Shown here: positions 45,070-52,845 of the stretch, piece after piece
Layout of the letters: the number at the start of each line of letters is the position of its first letter
Numbering within the stretch: the stretch's first letter is position 1
Assembly: GCA_016841365.1 (NCBI GenBank)
Contig: JAENZI010000007.1
Coordinates: 62,001-126,000, forward strand
Direction of reading: 5' to 3'
Length of the DNA: 64,000 bases
Source: Anaerolineaceae bacterium
GTDB lineage: Bacteria > Chloroflexota > Anaerolineae > Anaerolineales > Anaerolineaceae
Translations under genes and position numbers: made by a program
Notes under the pieces: model-generated
The model's input: only the letters and a program-made list of their open reading frames with translations
What the model was told of the DNA's origin: nothing
Database searches by the model: none

Positions 45070-45825
45070 TCAATCCCTTTGTGATTCCTCTGGGTAAGCC
45101 ACCAGCTCTCGGGTTTCCTGCATGTCTTTGCCGTCCAAAATACTGAACCGGTAACCCATCTCTTCTAATAGAGCAATGGTGAGATGGTGCGCATTGCGGT
45201 TGTGGGTATCCAAAAACAGCACCGGCCGGTGAGTCTTAAGCAGGTGGCGAGCACCCTGCAGCGCCTCATACTCTGCCCCTTCTACATCCAGCTTTATGTA
45301 ATCCGGCGGGAGCAGTTCACCCTTATCCAGCATCTCATCCAAACAGACCATCCTCACGCGCATCTCGCCTGCCTCTGAGAGGTGCCCCATTGCGCTGCTG
45401 GCGCCTAAATCGAAGTATGCTTCTCCCGAGTGGTCTGAGACCGCGGCTTCGATCACCGAAATTTGGGCCATTTTGTTCAATTCGATATGTTTTCGTAAAA
45501 ATTCGATATTTCTCGGCAGGGGTTCAAAGGCAAAGACCTTACCCTCTTTTCCCGTTAAGACGGCTGCCAAAAGGCTAAAGTATCCCACATTGGCACCAAT
45601 ATCATAGATGACCGTGCCCGGTTCAATTTCAGCTTCAAAGGCCTGGCGCTTATTCATTTCGTAGCTGCCAAGCCAATAGCCATGTTCACCTGCACCGACA
45701 ATCCATTTTTTACCCCTAAGTCGGCCTTGAAGGATCGGCATCACCATAGTTTTTGGGATCAACCTTAACGGCAAGCGTAACAACTTGCCCAAAAAACTCC
45801 GATAGTTTATTTTTGAAAAATTCAT
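45070..45825 (-). CDS. FkbM family methyltransferase
   Basis: 251 residues from ATG 45825 (MNFSKINYRSFLGKLLRLPL), chosen because AAAGG stands six bases upstream; a longer frame to 45882 adds unlikely residues. Motif I is TVIYDIGANVGYFSLLAAVL, followed by KVFAFEPLPRNIEFLRKHIELN and PDYIKLDVEGAEYEALQGA, the FkbM signature. These SAM-dependent enzymes methylate sugar or polyketide hydroxyls; the substrate is unknown. Isolated gene, divergent from the acyltransferase. Confidence 0.85.
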   Translation of the reverse strand: MNFSKINYRSFLGKLLRLPLRLIPKTMVMPILQGRLRGKKWIVGAGEHGYWLGSYEMNKRQAFEAEIEPGTVIYDIGANVGYFSLLAAVLTGKEGKVFAFEPLPRNIEFLRKHIELNKMAQISVIEAAVSDHSGEAYFDLGASSAMGHLSEAGEMRVRMVCLDEMLDKGELLPPDYIKLDVEGAEYEALQGARHLLKTHRPVLFLDTHNRNAHHLTIALLEEMGYRFSILDGKDMQETRELVAYPEESQRD

Positions 45826-46045
45826 ACGATACCTTTTTAGTGACAAAAATTTCTTGTGGGTTATAGAGCAATAGATCCACAACCTGACCTGATTATACTA
45901 AGGTGTTCAACCGATGCCTAATGTCAGGCTTTACAACTGACATCCTTTATGGATTATAATAATCCCCGGAGTTGGTCAGGGACGAAAATCGTTTTTTTAC
46001 GCATTTTGCACCCGACAAGCAGAAAAGTAAATCAGGGTAAGCCCA

Positions 46046-47161
46046 ATGAAAAATAATGGTTACAGCCTTAAATATCCGCGCCGCATCTTGATACGCAAGT
46101 CGATGACAGCGATTGGGCGGCTGCTCATGTCGCTTCTGGCGGATGTAGAGATCATTGGCAAGGAGAAATTGCCAAAAAAGGGGCCAATTATTTTAGCCGG
46201 CAACCATGTCGCGGTGCTCGAAGCGGTCATGATGGCCGTGTATACTCCGGGCATCGTCGAATTTCTCGCAAACGGAGATATCCCCTTCGACCCGAATTAC
46301 GCCTTTATCGTCAAAGCCTATGATCCCATCGGGGTAAACCGGGGCAATCTAGACCGGGAAGGGCTCCAGATGGGATTGGATGTGCTCAAACAGGACGGCA
46401 TCTTAGGCGTTTTCCCTGAAGGCGGCATTTGGAAACCGACTGAAATGCAAGCCCAAATCGGGATTGCCTTGCTAAGTCACCGTTCAGGTGCCCCCATTTT
46501 ACCCATCGGTTTCAGCGGCGTCAGGCATGGACTGACGAAAGCCCTGCATTTTGACCATCCCAAATTGACCATGAACGTTGGCGATCTGCTTCCCCCGGTT
46601 CAAATCAATAACGATGATCTATCAATAAAAACCAACCTTGAAGCAGCATCCAATCAGATCATGGCTGCAATCAATGCCCTCGTGCCTGAAACCGAGTTCG
46701 AAGACCGCCATCGGCGGAAGAATGAAACCTACACCCTTGAAATCGAAGTGCTGACCACGCAGGAAAGTATTCCTGTGCCTTCCGAGCTTGAGGTCAGGCA
46801 TGGGGCGATGTATGCCCGCTTTCTTTACAATCCCACCATGATGGATGTTCTTGTCCGGAACCTTAACCTGCCTCTCAAACCGATCAAACAGGTCTACCAT
46901 CAGATAGAACTTGCCCCGTTGATCAACGCATGGCAGAGTATTTTGGCATATCTCAAGATCAACCCCGGATATTTTACCTACCGGTTTGGTGTTGAAGACG
47001 GCCTGGCTGTCAAACAAGCGCTGATCGAATTGGTCAATTTGGCGACTTGGGCGCAAGACGCGGGATATGCCTTATCCATCGATCCCATCCGCCTTTATCA
47101 GAATGCCAAAACAGGTGCCGAGGTGATTGAACACGGCGGCTGCTTCCCCGCAAGCCTTTAA
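46046..47161 (+). CDS. PlsC-type acyltransferase with C-terminal extension
   Basis: 371 residues. The N-terminal 230 form the 1-acylglycerol-3-phosphate acyltransferase fold: motif I AGNHVAVLEAV, KAYDPIGVNRGNL (arginine-containing motif II), GVFPEGGIWKP (motif III) and ILPIGFSG (motif IV). The catalytic H-X4-D motif is here H54-X4-E59, a conservative but unusual change. Residues 240-371 are an extra domain unknown to me. No strong membrane helix is seen. It probably transfers an acyl chain to a lipid-type acceptor; the glutamate variant makes the exact activity uncertain. Confidence 0.8.
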   Translation: MKNNGYSLKYPRRILIRKSMTAIGRLLMSLLADVEIIGKEKLPKKGPIILAGNHVAVLEAVMMAVYTPGIVEFLANGDIPFDPNYAFIVKAYDPIGVNRGNLDREGLQMGLDVLKQDGILGVFPEGGIWKPTEMQAQIGIALLSHRSGAPILPIGFSGVRHGLTKALHFDHPKLTMNVGDLLPPVQINNDDLSIKTNLEAASNQIMAAINALVPETEFEDRHRRKNETYTLEIEVLTTQESIPVPSELEVRHGAMYARFLYNPTMMDVLVRNLNLPLKPIKQVYHQIELAPLINAWQSILAYLKINPGYFTYRFGVEDGLAVKQALIELVNLATWAQDAGYALSIDPIRLYQNAKTGAEVIEHGGCFPASL

Positions 47162-47234
47162 CCTTTAGCCGTGCACCGCATTTCAGCACTCAAAACACAA
47201 AAACATCCCTGATTCCCAGGTAACTAATTCAATA

Positions 47235-48596
47235 TTAGCTCTCAAACTTCAGGATTCTCCCCCACATAGCCGGGATATCCAATTTGACATGGTGCGCCTT
47301 TACAGCAAAGGACGTTTCTCCATTGAACACATCCCGCAACCTACCTTCATCCCAGGAGACATCCATCTCTATTTCAGCAGATTCTTCAGCACTATTAATA
47401 ACCACCAACAATTTTTCCTCGTCAGAAATGCGCTCAAAAGCAAATTGCTGATCTGCAACAAAAACCTGGCGGTATTTACCATGCTTTAATCCGTGAGCGT
47501 TTTTCCGAATTTGCGCCAACCGGCGAATATCCTGGCTCAATTCAGGAAATTCGTTTTTATCGCGCATGGCTTCAATGTCCAGTGCCGGGCGCAGAGGTAA
47601 ATCCGAATGCTCTGCCTTCACCCCTTCAATGCCCCACTCGCTCCCATAATAGATCGAAGGGATACCGGGCATTGTAAACAACATAAAATAAAGTGGAAAC
47701 AAATGTGCCTTGTTCTTCAAGCGGCTTGCCACGCGGTTGACATCATGATTATCAACAAAATTATAAAGATCAATCCCCTGATATAAGCCTCCCTCGCCGG
47801 ATTGACGTTGCAGCGTATGGGCAATTTCAAAGTAGTTGCCATCGTTCAGGCTGGAATATAGCCCTTTGTAAGCCTCATAATTTGTGACAGATTCAAGTGT
47901 ATCAGGGTTCGCCCACTGACGATAATCCCCATGGACCACCTCGCCCATCAGCCAGAAATCCGAACGGCGATTTTTGGTGAAGTCTCGAAGTGCACGCAAA
48001 AAGTCAAAATCGATGCTATCAGCCGCATCCAGCCGCAGGCCATCAATCCCAAATTTTTCCATCCACATCCCTACAGCATCAAATAGATGTGCCCGCACAT
48101 CCGGATGTTCGAGGTTGACCTTCACCAGGCTGTAATGCCCATGCCAGCCTTCGTAAGTAAAGGGATCACCCATTGGGCTCTGACCATCGAACCGCAGGTT
48201 ATGAAACCAATCTCGATAAGCGGAGTTTTCGCCATGCGCCTGAAGATCTTTGAATGCCCAAAAATCCCGGCCGACATGGTTAAATACCCCATCCAGCACA
48301 AGGCGCAGTCCACGATCGTGAATCTCCTGTGCCAGACGTGCCATTGTGTCAATATCACCCAACCGCCGGTCAATCCGATAGTAATCCACGGTATCATAAC
48401 CATGGCTGGTCGATTCAAAGACCGGCCCCAGGTAAATGGCGTTGGCGCCTAAAGATCCGATATGATCTACCCACGGCAGCAATTGATCAAGCCGATGTAT
48501 GACGGGTGCATCAAAATCATTTCTGTGTGGGGCGTCAACCAGCCCCAAAGGGTAAATATGATAAAAAATTGCGTCTTTCGTCCAATTCGTCGTCAT
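47235..48596 (-). CDS. GH13 alpha-amylase-family glycosidase
   Basis: A 453-residue, signal-less alpha-amylase-fold enzyme. Region I LVLDGVFNHVGRDF, region II GLRLDAADSIDF with nucleophile Asp, region III FWLMGEVVHGDYRQ with acid/base Glu, and region IV NFVDNHDVNRVAS are intact. The size and lack of a starch-binding domain point to an intracellular cyclomaltodextrinase/neopullulanase/glucosidase-type specificity, not certain from sequence. It begins 56 bases after the tetR stop on the same strand, so it may be co-transcribed with and controlled by that regulator. Confidence 0.9.
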   Translation of the reverse strand: MTTNWTKDAIFYHIYPLGLVDAPHRNDFDAPVIHRLDQLLPWVDHIGSLGANAIYLGPVFESTSHGYDTVDYYRIDRRLGDIDTMARLAQEIHDRGLRLVLDGVFNHVGRDFWAFKDLQAHGENSAYRDWFHNLRFDGQSPMGDPFTYEGWHGHYSLVKVNLEHPDVRAHLFDAVGMWMEKFGIDGLRLDAADSIDFDFLRALRDFTKNRRSDFWLMGEVVHGDYRQWANPDTLESVTNYEAYKGLYSSLNDGNYFEIAHTLQRQSGEGGLYQGIDLYNFVDNHDVNRVASRLKNKAHLFPLYFMLFTMPGIPSIYYGSEWGIEGVKAEHSDLPLRPALDIEAMRDKNEFPELSQDIRRLAQIRKNAHGLKHGKYRQVFVADQQFAFERISDEEKLLVVINSAEESAEIEMDVSWDEGRLRDVFNGETSFAVKAHHVKLDIPAMWGRILKFES

Positions 48597-48652
48597 TCTT
48601 CAACTTCCAATCATTTTAATAGATAAACCAGAAACAAAAGCTGTTTAAACCT

Positions 48653-49219
48653 TTAACTATAAATGCCGTGCATAAATTGATGCACCAGCTCATATACCCT
48701 TAGATCATCCAGGCTTATTTCGTTGTTTAAATACAACCCGATCACTGCATTGATCTGGCCTAAAAAACCGACTGCATAACGTGTGTGCCTCCCCCGTAAA
48801 TTACCATGATCTTCTGCAGCATGGATAAAGACCCCTTCTAATATTTCTCGTTGTTCTCTGGCGAATGGCCAAACAGCGTGGTAGGTTTCGCTTTCAGGCG
48901 GTGAAAAATACATACCCAGTTGCATGCGGTAAAAAGTGCTATGTTGTTTGGCGACAGAAAAATAAGCCCGGACGACACGTTCCAAAGTCAACACAAGATC
49001 GCCCTGGTAAAGGGCGGCTTCAACGATGGCTGTCAGCAAATGTCCTGATTCCCGCTTCAGCAGCGCCTCCAGGAGGCCGCGTTTGCTGCCAAAATAATGA
49101 TACAGTGTGGGCTTGGTCAGACCGGCTGATTCAACAATCTCCTGCACGCCAACCGCGTCATAGCCCCGGCGGCTGAATAATTCAAGTGCACGATCCAGTA
49201 AGATGTGATCATTTTCCAT
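48653..49219 (-). CDS. TetR/AcrR family transcriptional regulator
   Basis: 188 residues. The N-terminal helix-turn-helix reads ALELFSRRGYDAVGVQEIVESAGLTKPTLYHYFGSKRGL in parts, the standard TetR_N pattern. The C-terminal ligand domain has the YRMQLGMYFSPPESE region typical of one AcrR-like subgroup. An 11-bp-arm palindrome lies between its -35 and -10 boxes, so it almost surely represses itself. The likely operon partner is the GH13 gene downstream. The inducer is unknown. Confidence 0.9.
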   Translation of the reverse strand: MENDHILLDRALELFSRRGYDAVGVQEIVESAGLTKPTLYHYFGSKRGLLEALLKRESGHLLTAIVEAALYQGDLVLTLERVVRAYFSVAKQHSTFYRMQLGMYFSPPESETYHAVWPFAREQREILEGVFIHAAEDHGNLRGRHTRYAVGFLGQINAVIGLYLNNEISLDDLRVYELVHQFMHGIYS

Positions 49220-49225
49220 ACAATA

Positions 49226-49254
49226 ATACTATACCGTTCGGTATAGTATGTCAA
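49226..49254 (-). promoter_or_regulatory. tetR promoter overlapped by a palindromic operator
   Basis: On the minus strand: -35 TTGACA (49254-49249), 17-bp spacer, -10 TAGTAT (49231-49226). The arms ATACTATACCG (49226-49236) and CGGTATAGTAT (49239-49249) form a perfect inverted repeat with a TT centre that fills the spacer and -10. Binding here must block RNA polymerase. Confidence 0.85.
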
Positions 49255-49301
49255 GTCATTCAATGCCTTTCGAGTTTGATAACAGACCTTTCCCCCCAAT
49301 A

Positions 49302-49448
49302 TCAGGTGACGCTGTCACAGGCCGGATGATAAAAAGTCACACCAGACACCCCCGCCGTTAAATGGGCAAGTTTCACCTGGCGGATGCCATCAATATCTTC
49401 AGGTTTTTCTAAGGCAATCACTAAAGCATTTTTAAGGTCGTCATTCAT
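49302..49448 (-). CDS. Possible 48-residue small protein
   Basis: ATG 49448 to TGA 49302 on the minus strand encodes MNDDLKNALVIALEKPEDID followed by GIRQVKLAHLTAGVSG and VTFYHPACDSVT. The composition is protein-like, with an amphipathic start, but there is no visible Shine-Dalgarno and I do not recognise it. It lies between OsmC and the TetR promoter on the same strand. It could be a remnant. Confidence 0.35.
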   Translation of the reverse strand: MNDDLKNALVIALEKPEDIDGIRQVKLAHLTAGVSGVTFYHPACDSVT

Positions 49449-49550
49449 GCGCTAATTATTGTGTATTTCGTTCTTTCAATAATCAAGCATAAACCCCTTC
49501 TGCTTGATTTACAGAAGGGGTTAAACCAAAATATCTGGAAGAAATCTGAA

Positions 49551-49955
49551 TTACACTGGCTCAGCCACCACAGTATTGATCTCAAACATGGGTGGATTTT
49601 CTAAGTGCTTTTTAACCGCGCACAACTGTGCGGATCGAATCAAAGAACTATGGTATTTCTCCGGGAAGGATGGCGGAACCTGGATTTCAAAGGCTACCTT
49701 TTCAACCATCCCGGTGAACATCGAACGTTCCATCCGCTGGATGATCTTGATGCCTTCAGTGGGCAATCCCCGCTGTTGGCAAAAACCAAGCACATAAATC
49801 CCGGCGCAGGTTCCCATCGAAGCCAAAAACAAAGAGAAAGGTGTAGGTGCCTGCCCCTCACCACCACCAGCAGGCGGTTGATCCGTCATGATTGTATAGG
49901 GTCCGTAATGAGCATCAACCCTGGCACCACCCGGGAAGTCAATAACCATATCCAT
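49551..49955 (-). CDS. OsmC family protein (peroxiredoxin-like)
   Basis: 134 residues. The two conserved cysteines lie in LASMGTCAGIYVLGF and AQLCAVKKHLENPP, the thiol pair used by OsmC/Ohr-type proteins to reduce organic peroxides. AGAGGAA precedes the ATG. This short subfamily (DMVIDFPGGARVDAHYG start) is often annotated OsmC-like only. Its promoter must lie in the AT-rich left side of the predicted oriC, where a 9-bp inverted repeat (49969-49977 with 50003-50011) could be an operator. Confidence 0.88.
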   Translation of the reverse strand: MDMVIDFPGGARVDAHYGPYTIMTDQPPAGGGEGQAPTPFSLFLASMGTCAGIYVLGFCQQRGLPTEGIKIIQRMERSMFTGMVEKVAFEIQVPPSFPEKYHSSLIRSAQLCAVKKHLENPPMFEINTVVAEPV

Positions 49956-50430
49956 AAAAAAATTCCTCTTTTCTAAATTATTTATTATTCTGATGCAGAA
50001 ATTTTAGAAAAGGTTACATCGATTTTTCTCGGTATGGTCTTGTTTAAATAATTAATTATTCACATATATTTATTTAATATCTTTTATTAGTCGTCTTAGT
50101 AGGGGCTGTGGAAATGTGGATAATATCAGTTATTAACAGTGAAGGCTTCAAAGAATTGCCACAATGAGGGAGAATCACATTGTAGTATATGATTTTCGGT
50201 AAAAAACATGCTAATTCTTTCCACACTGGCTTGTGGAGACATCAGGAATAAGTTTGGGAAAAGTGAGCGAATCTGACGAATTGCTTTAAAACCACCGAAA
50301 TTTATCCAAGTTTTATCCAGAACGCAGTATAAAATTTGAGTGAAAATTCACGGGACTTATCCACATTTCGTATAAGTTATCCACAGTTTCGCGTGGATTA
50401 TCCACAGTTTTGTGGAAAAAACGACCAAAA
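49956..50430. other. Predicted chromosomal replication origin (oriC)
   Basis: A gene-free stretch of about 510 bp. The left part (about 49965-50100) is extremely AT-rich and suits a DNA-unwinding element. Three perfect DnaA boxes TTATCCACA lie at 50357-50365, 50377-50385 and 50398-50406, spaced 20 and 21 bp. One inverted perfect box is at 50115-50123. TTATCCAAG (50302) and TTATCCAGA (50313) are degenerate boxes. In 60-base lines I counted, C exceeds G to the left (42121, 48301, 49681) and G exceeds C to the right (51001, 51241, 57121). With dnaN and two parS sites nearby the call is strong, though dnaA itself is not here. Confidence 0.85.
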
Positions 50431-50451
50431 ATCAGTAGGATGATGTTTAGG

Positions 50452-50465
50452 ATACCGATCGGTAT
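50452..50465. promoter_or_regulatory. TetR-operator-like palindrome ATACCGATCGGTAT at the oriC edge
   Basis: A perfect 14-bp palindrome with the same half-site (ATACCG/CGGTAT) as the centre of the tetR operator at 49226-49249, differing only in the 2-bp centre (AT for TT). It lies 46 bp after the last DnaA box and three bases from the nucleotidyltransferase stop. No promoter hexamers are evident. Confidence 0.5.
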
Positions 50466-50468
50466 AGA

Positions 50469-51476
50469 TCAGATTTCGTAATCTCCCGCCCAATTTTCGA
50501 CCATCATTTCGAGCGTATCCAGATAAGCATCAAGCGCATCCAGTTTTTGAGCCGTATTCTCTTCGTCCAAAGCCAGGGATTGAAGACATTGCGCCCAAAT
50601 TTTTGCACCAGGCGTTGATTCTGGTGATGCCTGCTGGATATCCAGCCAGGTGTGGAGAAGCGGCCACAGAGCTTGAAAGGAGTCATCGCCGCTGATGAAG
50701 GCTATAATGGCGTCCATATAGTAAGTCTGCCGGCATGGGACAAGTTGGATCGGCGGTGTACCATTTTCGTTAAGCCAGCTAAAATCTTCAGAAAGCGCAT
50801 CCGCCCAGCCAAGAAGTTCATCATTGTGGCTTTCGGAAAAACCGAGCAATCCCAGGAACCCTGCCAGCATCTTAGAGACGCCCAAAACGTCCATCCGTTC
50901 ACGCAAGGTCGTGATGAAACGGCGGGTCGTCAGGGGAGGCCCGGTCAGAGCGGACAGGGCATTTGCGGCATCTGATAGCGTCTCGAGATAGCGATTCAGC
51001 CAGTCGAGGTGGTCTTCAGGGGGTGACTGCACCATGCTAAACCAGTTCGCCCGGGCGGTGCCGAGGTAGTGATTTACGCGTGCCAGCACATTGTCCGTCC
51101 GATGGAATTCTGCCGTCACACTGGATTGAATGAACTCTAACCAGTGATCTGTATCAAACAGCAGAATATTATTGTAGGTTAGCGGGTAGCCCAGCACCGG
51201 GTCCTGGCGCAGTTGGCGATGGGGTTCGTAGTCTTCCTGTAATTTATGATAGATATCGAGTGACACTTCGTAAGTGAGGGGGACAATTTCACGGTCAACA
51301 GGGGTCTTGTATTTATGGACCAGCACCAGATCGATGTCAGTCGTGCCGCCCAACAAGGGATCGTCCATCAGCAGGGAACCCGTCAGGTAGGCTGCGTGCA
51401 GGTCGGGTTCACTTCGTTTCCGCTGTTTGATCGTTTCCCGAGCAAATTTATGAAGCAAATTTCGCGTAATGCGCAT
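50469..51476 (-). CDS. Nucleotidyltransferase-fold protein
   Basis: 335 residues. The N-terminal polymerase-beta-like signature is AYLTGSLLMDDP...GGTTDIDLVLVHK, with G33-S34 and the metal-binding D47 and D49. The remaining 230 residues are helical and unfamiliar. Many such proteins are aminoglycoside nucleotidyltransferase-like or MNT-like; substrate unknown. GGGGAG precedes the ATG, and the gene follows the deoxynucleoside kinase by 15 bases, so they share an operon. Confidence 0.75.
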   Translation of the reverse strand: MRITRNLLHKFARETIKQRKRSEPDLHAAYLTGSLLMDDPLLGGTTDIDLVLVHKYKTPVDREIVPLTYEVSLDIYHKLQEDYEPHRQLRQDPVLGYPLTYNNILLFDTDHWLEFIQSSVTAEFHRTDNVLARVNHYLGTARANWFSMVQSPPEDHLDWLNRYLETLSDAANALSALTGPPLTTRRFITTLRERMDVLGVSKMLAGFLGLLGFSESHNDELLGWADALSEDFSWLNENGTPPIQLVPCRQTYYMDAIIAFISGDDSFQALWPLLHTWLDIQQASPESTPGAKIWAQCLQSLALDEENTAQKLDALDAYLDTLEMMVENWAGDYEI

Positions 51477-51491
51477 ATTGTCTCCCCTGAA

Positions 51492-52127
51492 TTAGAGATC
51501 GATTGGCAGGCTTTCTTGAAATGGCGCCAGTTTCATCGCCTGGCGGATGCGCTGTTCAACATACTCCAGGTCTTGTGAGTCACGTACATAATTCAGCTCA
51601 TTGGTATTGATCACAAGGATATTCTTTTCTGACCGGTTGCCAAAATGATGCTCATAGGTATTGTTGAGTGTGTCGATGTATCCCACTTCCATTTGGCGTT
51701 CGTAGGGCCGGTCGCGCTGGGCGATACGCTGCATCAGAACATCCGTGTCTGCACGCAGATACACAATCAGGTCAGGCGGGGTGATCTTTTCGGCGAGGGC
51801 TTCATGCACCCGAAAATACATTTCAAGCTCATCTCCATCAAGATTGACCTCTGCAAATAGCCTGTCTTTCTGAAAGGTGTAGTCGGAGATCAACCAGGGA
51901 TTGTTTGCAAGGGAGTCCCGCACACCTTTTCTTTGTTGATGATAGCGACTGAGCAAGAAGAAGATTTGGGTCTGAAATGCATAGCGCTTTCGATCGCTGT
52001 AAAAATCACTCAAAAAAGGGTTTTCTTCAAAAATTTCTAATAAAAGATCTGCCTGAAAGGAAGATTGTAACAGGCGTGCCAGGGTTGTCTTTCCAACGCC
52101 GATCACACCTTCAAATGCAATGTACAT
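51492..52127 (-). CDS. Deoxynucleoside kinase (dGK/dAK type)
   Basis: 211 residues from ATG 52127 (MYIAFEGVIGVGKTTLARLL), selected because GGAG is five bases upstream; a start four codons earlier is poorer. Walker A is GVIGVGKTT. ENPFLSDFYSDRKRYAFQTQIFFL and SDYTFQKDRLFAEVNL (DR motif) and the LID arginines in QRIAQRDRPYERQ are dNK-family features. It phosphorylates purine or other deoxynucleosides for salvage. The operon starts about 1.7 kb right of oriC and runs towards it. Confidence 0.92.
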   Translation of the reverse strand: MYIAFEGVIGVGKTTLARLLQSSFQADLLLEIFEENPFLSDFYSDRKRYAFQTQIFFLLSRYHQQRKGVRDSLANNPWLISDYTFQKDRLFAEVNLDGDELEMYFRVHEALAEKITPPDLIVYLRADTDVLMQRIAQRDRPYERQMEVGYIDTLNNTYEHHFGNRSEKNILVINTNELNYVRDSQDLEYVEQRIRQAMKLAPFQESLPIDL

Positions 52128-52331
52128 ATCCGCTCCCAATGATGTTTGATTGGTTAAAATATACCATAGGACACCCCGCCTATGATGTTTGAATTTTTGA
52201 TAATTGCCAGGGTTGGTTTTTGCTGTTTGACTCAGTTATGTCTATACATATATAATTTCTTCACAACTTCCTATCCCATTTCCGTTATAATACATAAATG
52301 TTTATTGGTAGTGAAATGAGGGAGATAGACA

Positions 52332-52838
52332 ATGGTAAATTCTGAACAAGAAGGCGTTAAATCACCAAGATGGAAATATATTATCGGCGGCGCCTTGTTT
52401 GTCATCGCAGTGATTCTATTAGTGATCAGTGCAACACGTGCAACAGCTGAATTTTTTATGACAATTGAGGAATTGCAGGGATCGCAAGCCAACCTGGCTG
52501 GAGAAAACCTGCGGGTGTCTGGTGCAGTGCTGGGTGATAGTATCGCCTATGATACAGAAACCGGCTTACTGCATTTCACCATTGCGCACATTCCAGCCGA
52601 AGAGGATGAAATCGAAGCACTTGGGGGGTTAGGTGCTGTGCTTCATCAAGCGGCGAACGACAGCGATGAGCCGCTGTTGGACGTGGTTTATCAGGGCGCT
52701 CAACCCGATATGCTCAGGCATGAAGCCCAGGCGATTGTGACTGGTTCACTGAATGCGGATGGTGTTTTTATGGCAGAAGAACTTCTTTTGAAATGCCCTA
52801 CAAAATATGAAGAAGCGTTACCGGAGCAAGCCGAGTGA
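52332..52838 (+). CDS. ccmE: Cytochrome c maturation heme chaperone CcmE (Cys variant)
   Basis: 168 residues. One N-terminal membrane helix (YIIGGALFVIAVILLVISA) anchors an OB-fold (GENLRVSGAVLGDSIAYD, LHFTIAH). At the heme-attachment site the usual histidine motif is replaced by C155-P-T-K-Y159, i.e. the CX3Y variant known from archaea and some other bacteria. CcmE carries heme covalently on the outer face and hands it to CcmF. GAGGGAG precedes the ATG; ccmF follows seven bases after the stop. ccmA, ccmB and ccmC are not in the window. Confidence 0.9.
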   Translation: MVNSEQEGVKSPRWKYIIGGALFVIAVILLVISATRATAEFFMTIEELQGSQANLAGENLRVSGAVLGDSIAYDTETGLLHFTIAHIPAEEDEIEALGGLGAVLHQAANDSDEPLLDVVYQGAQPDMLRHEAQAIVTGSLNADGVFMAEELLLKCPTKYEEALPEQAE

Positions 52839-52845
52839 GGTTACT

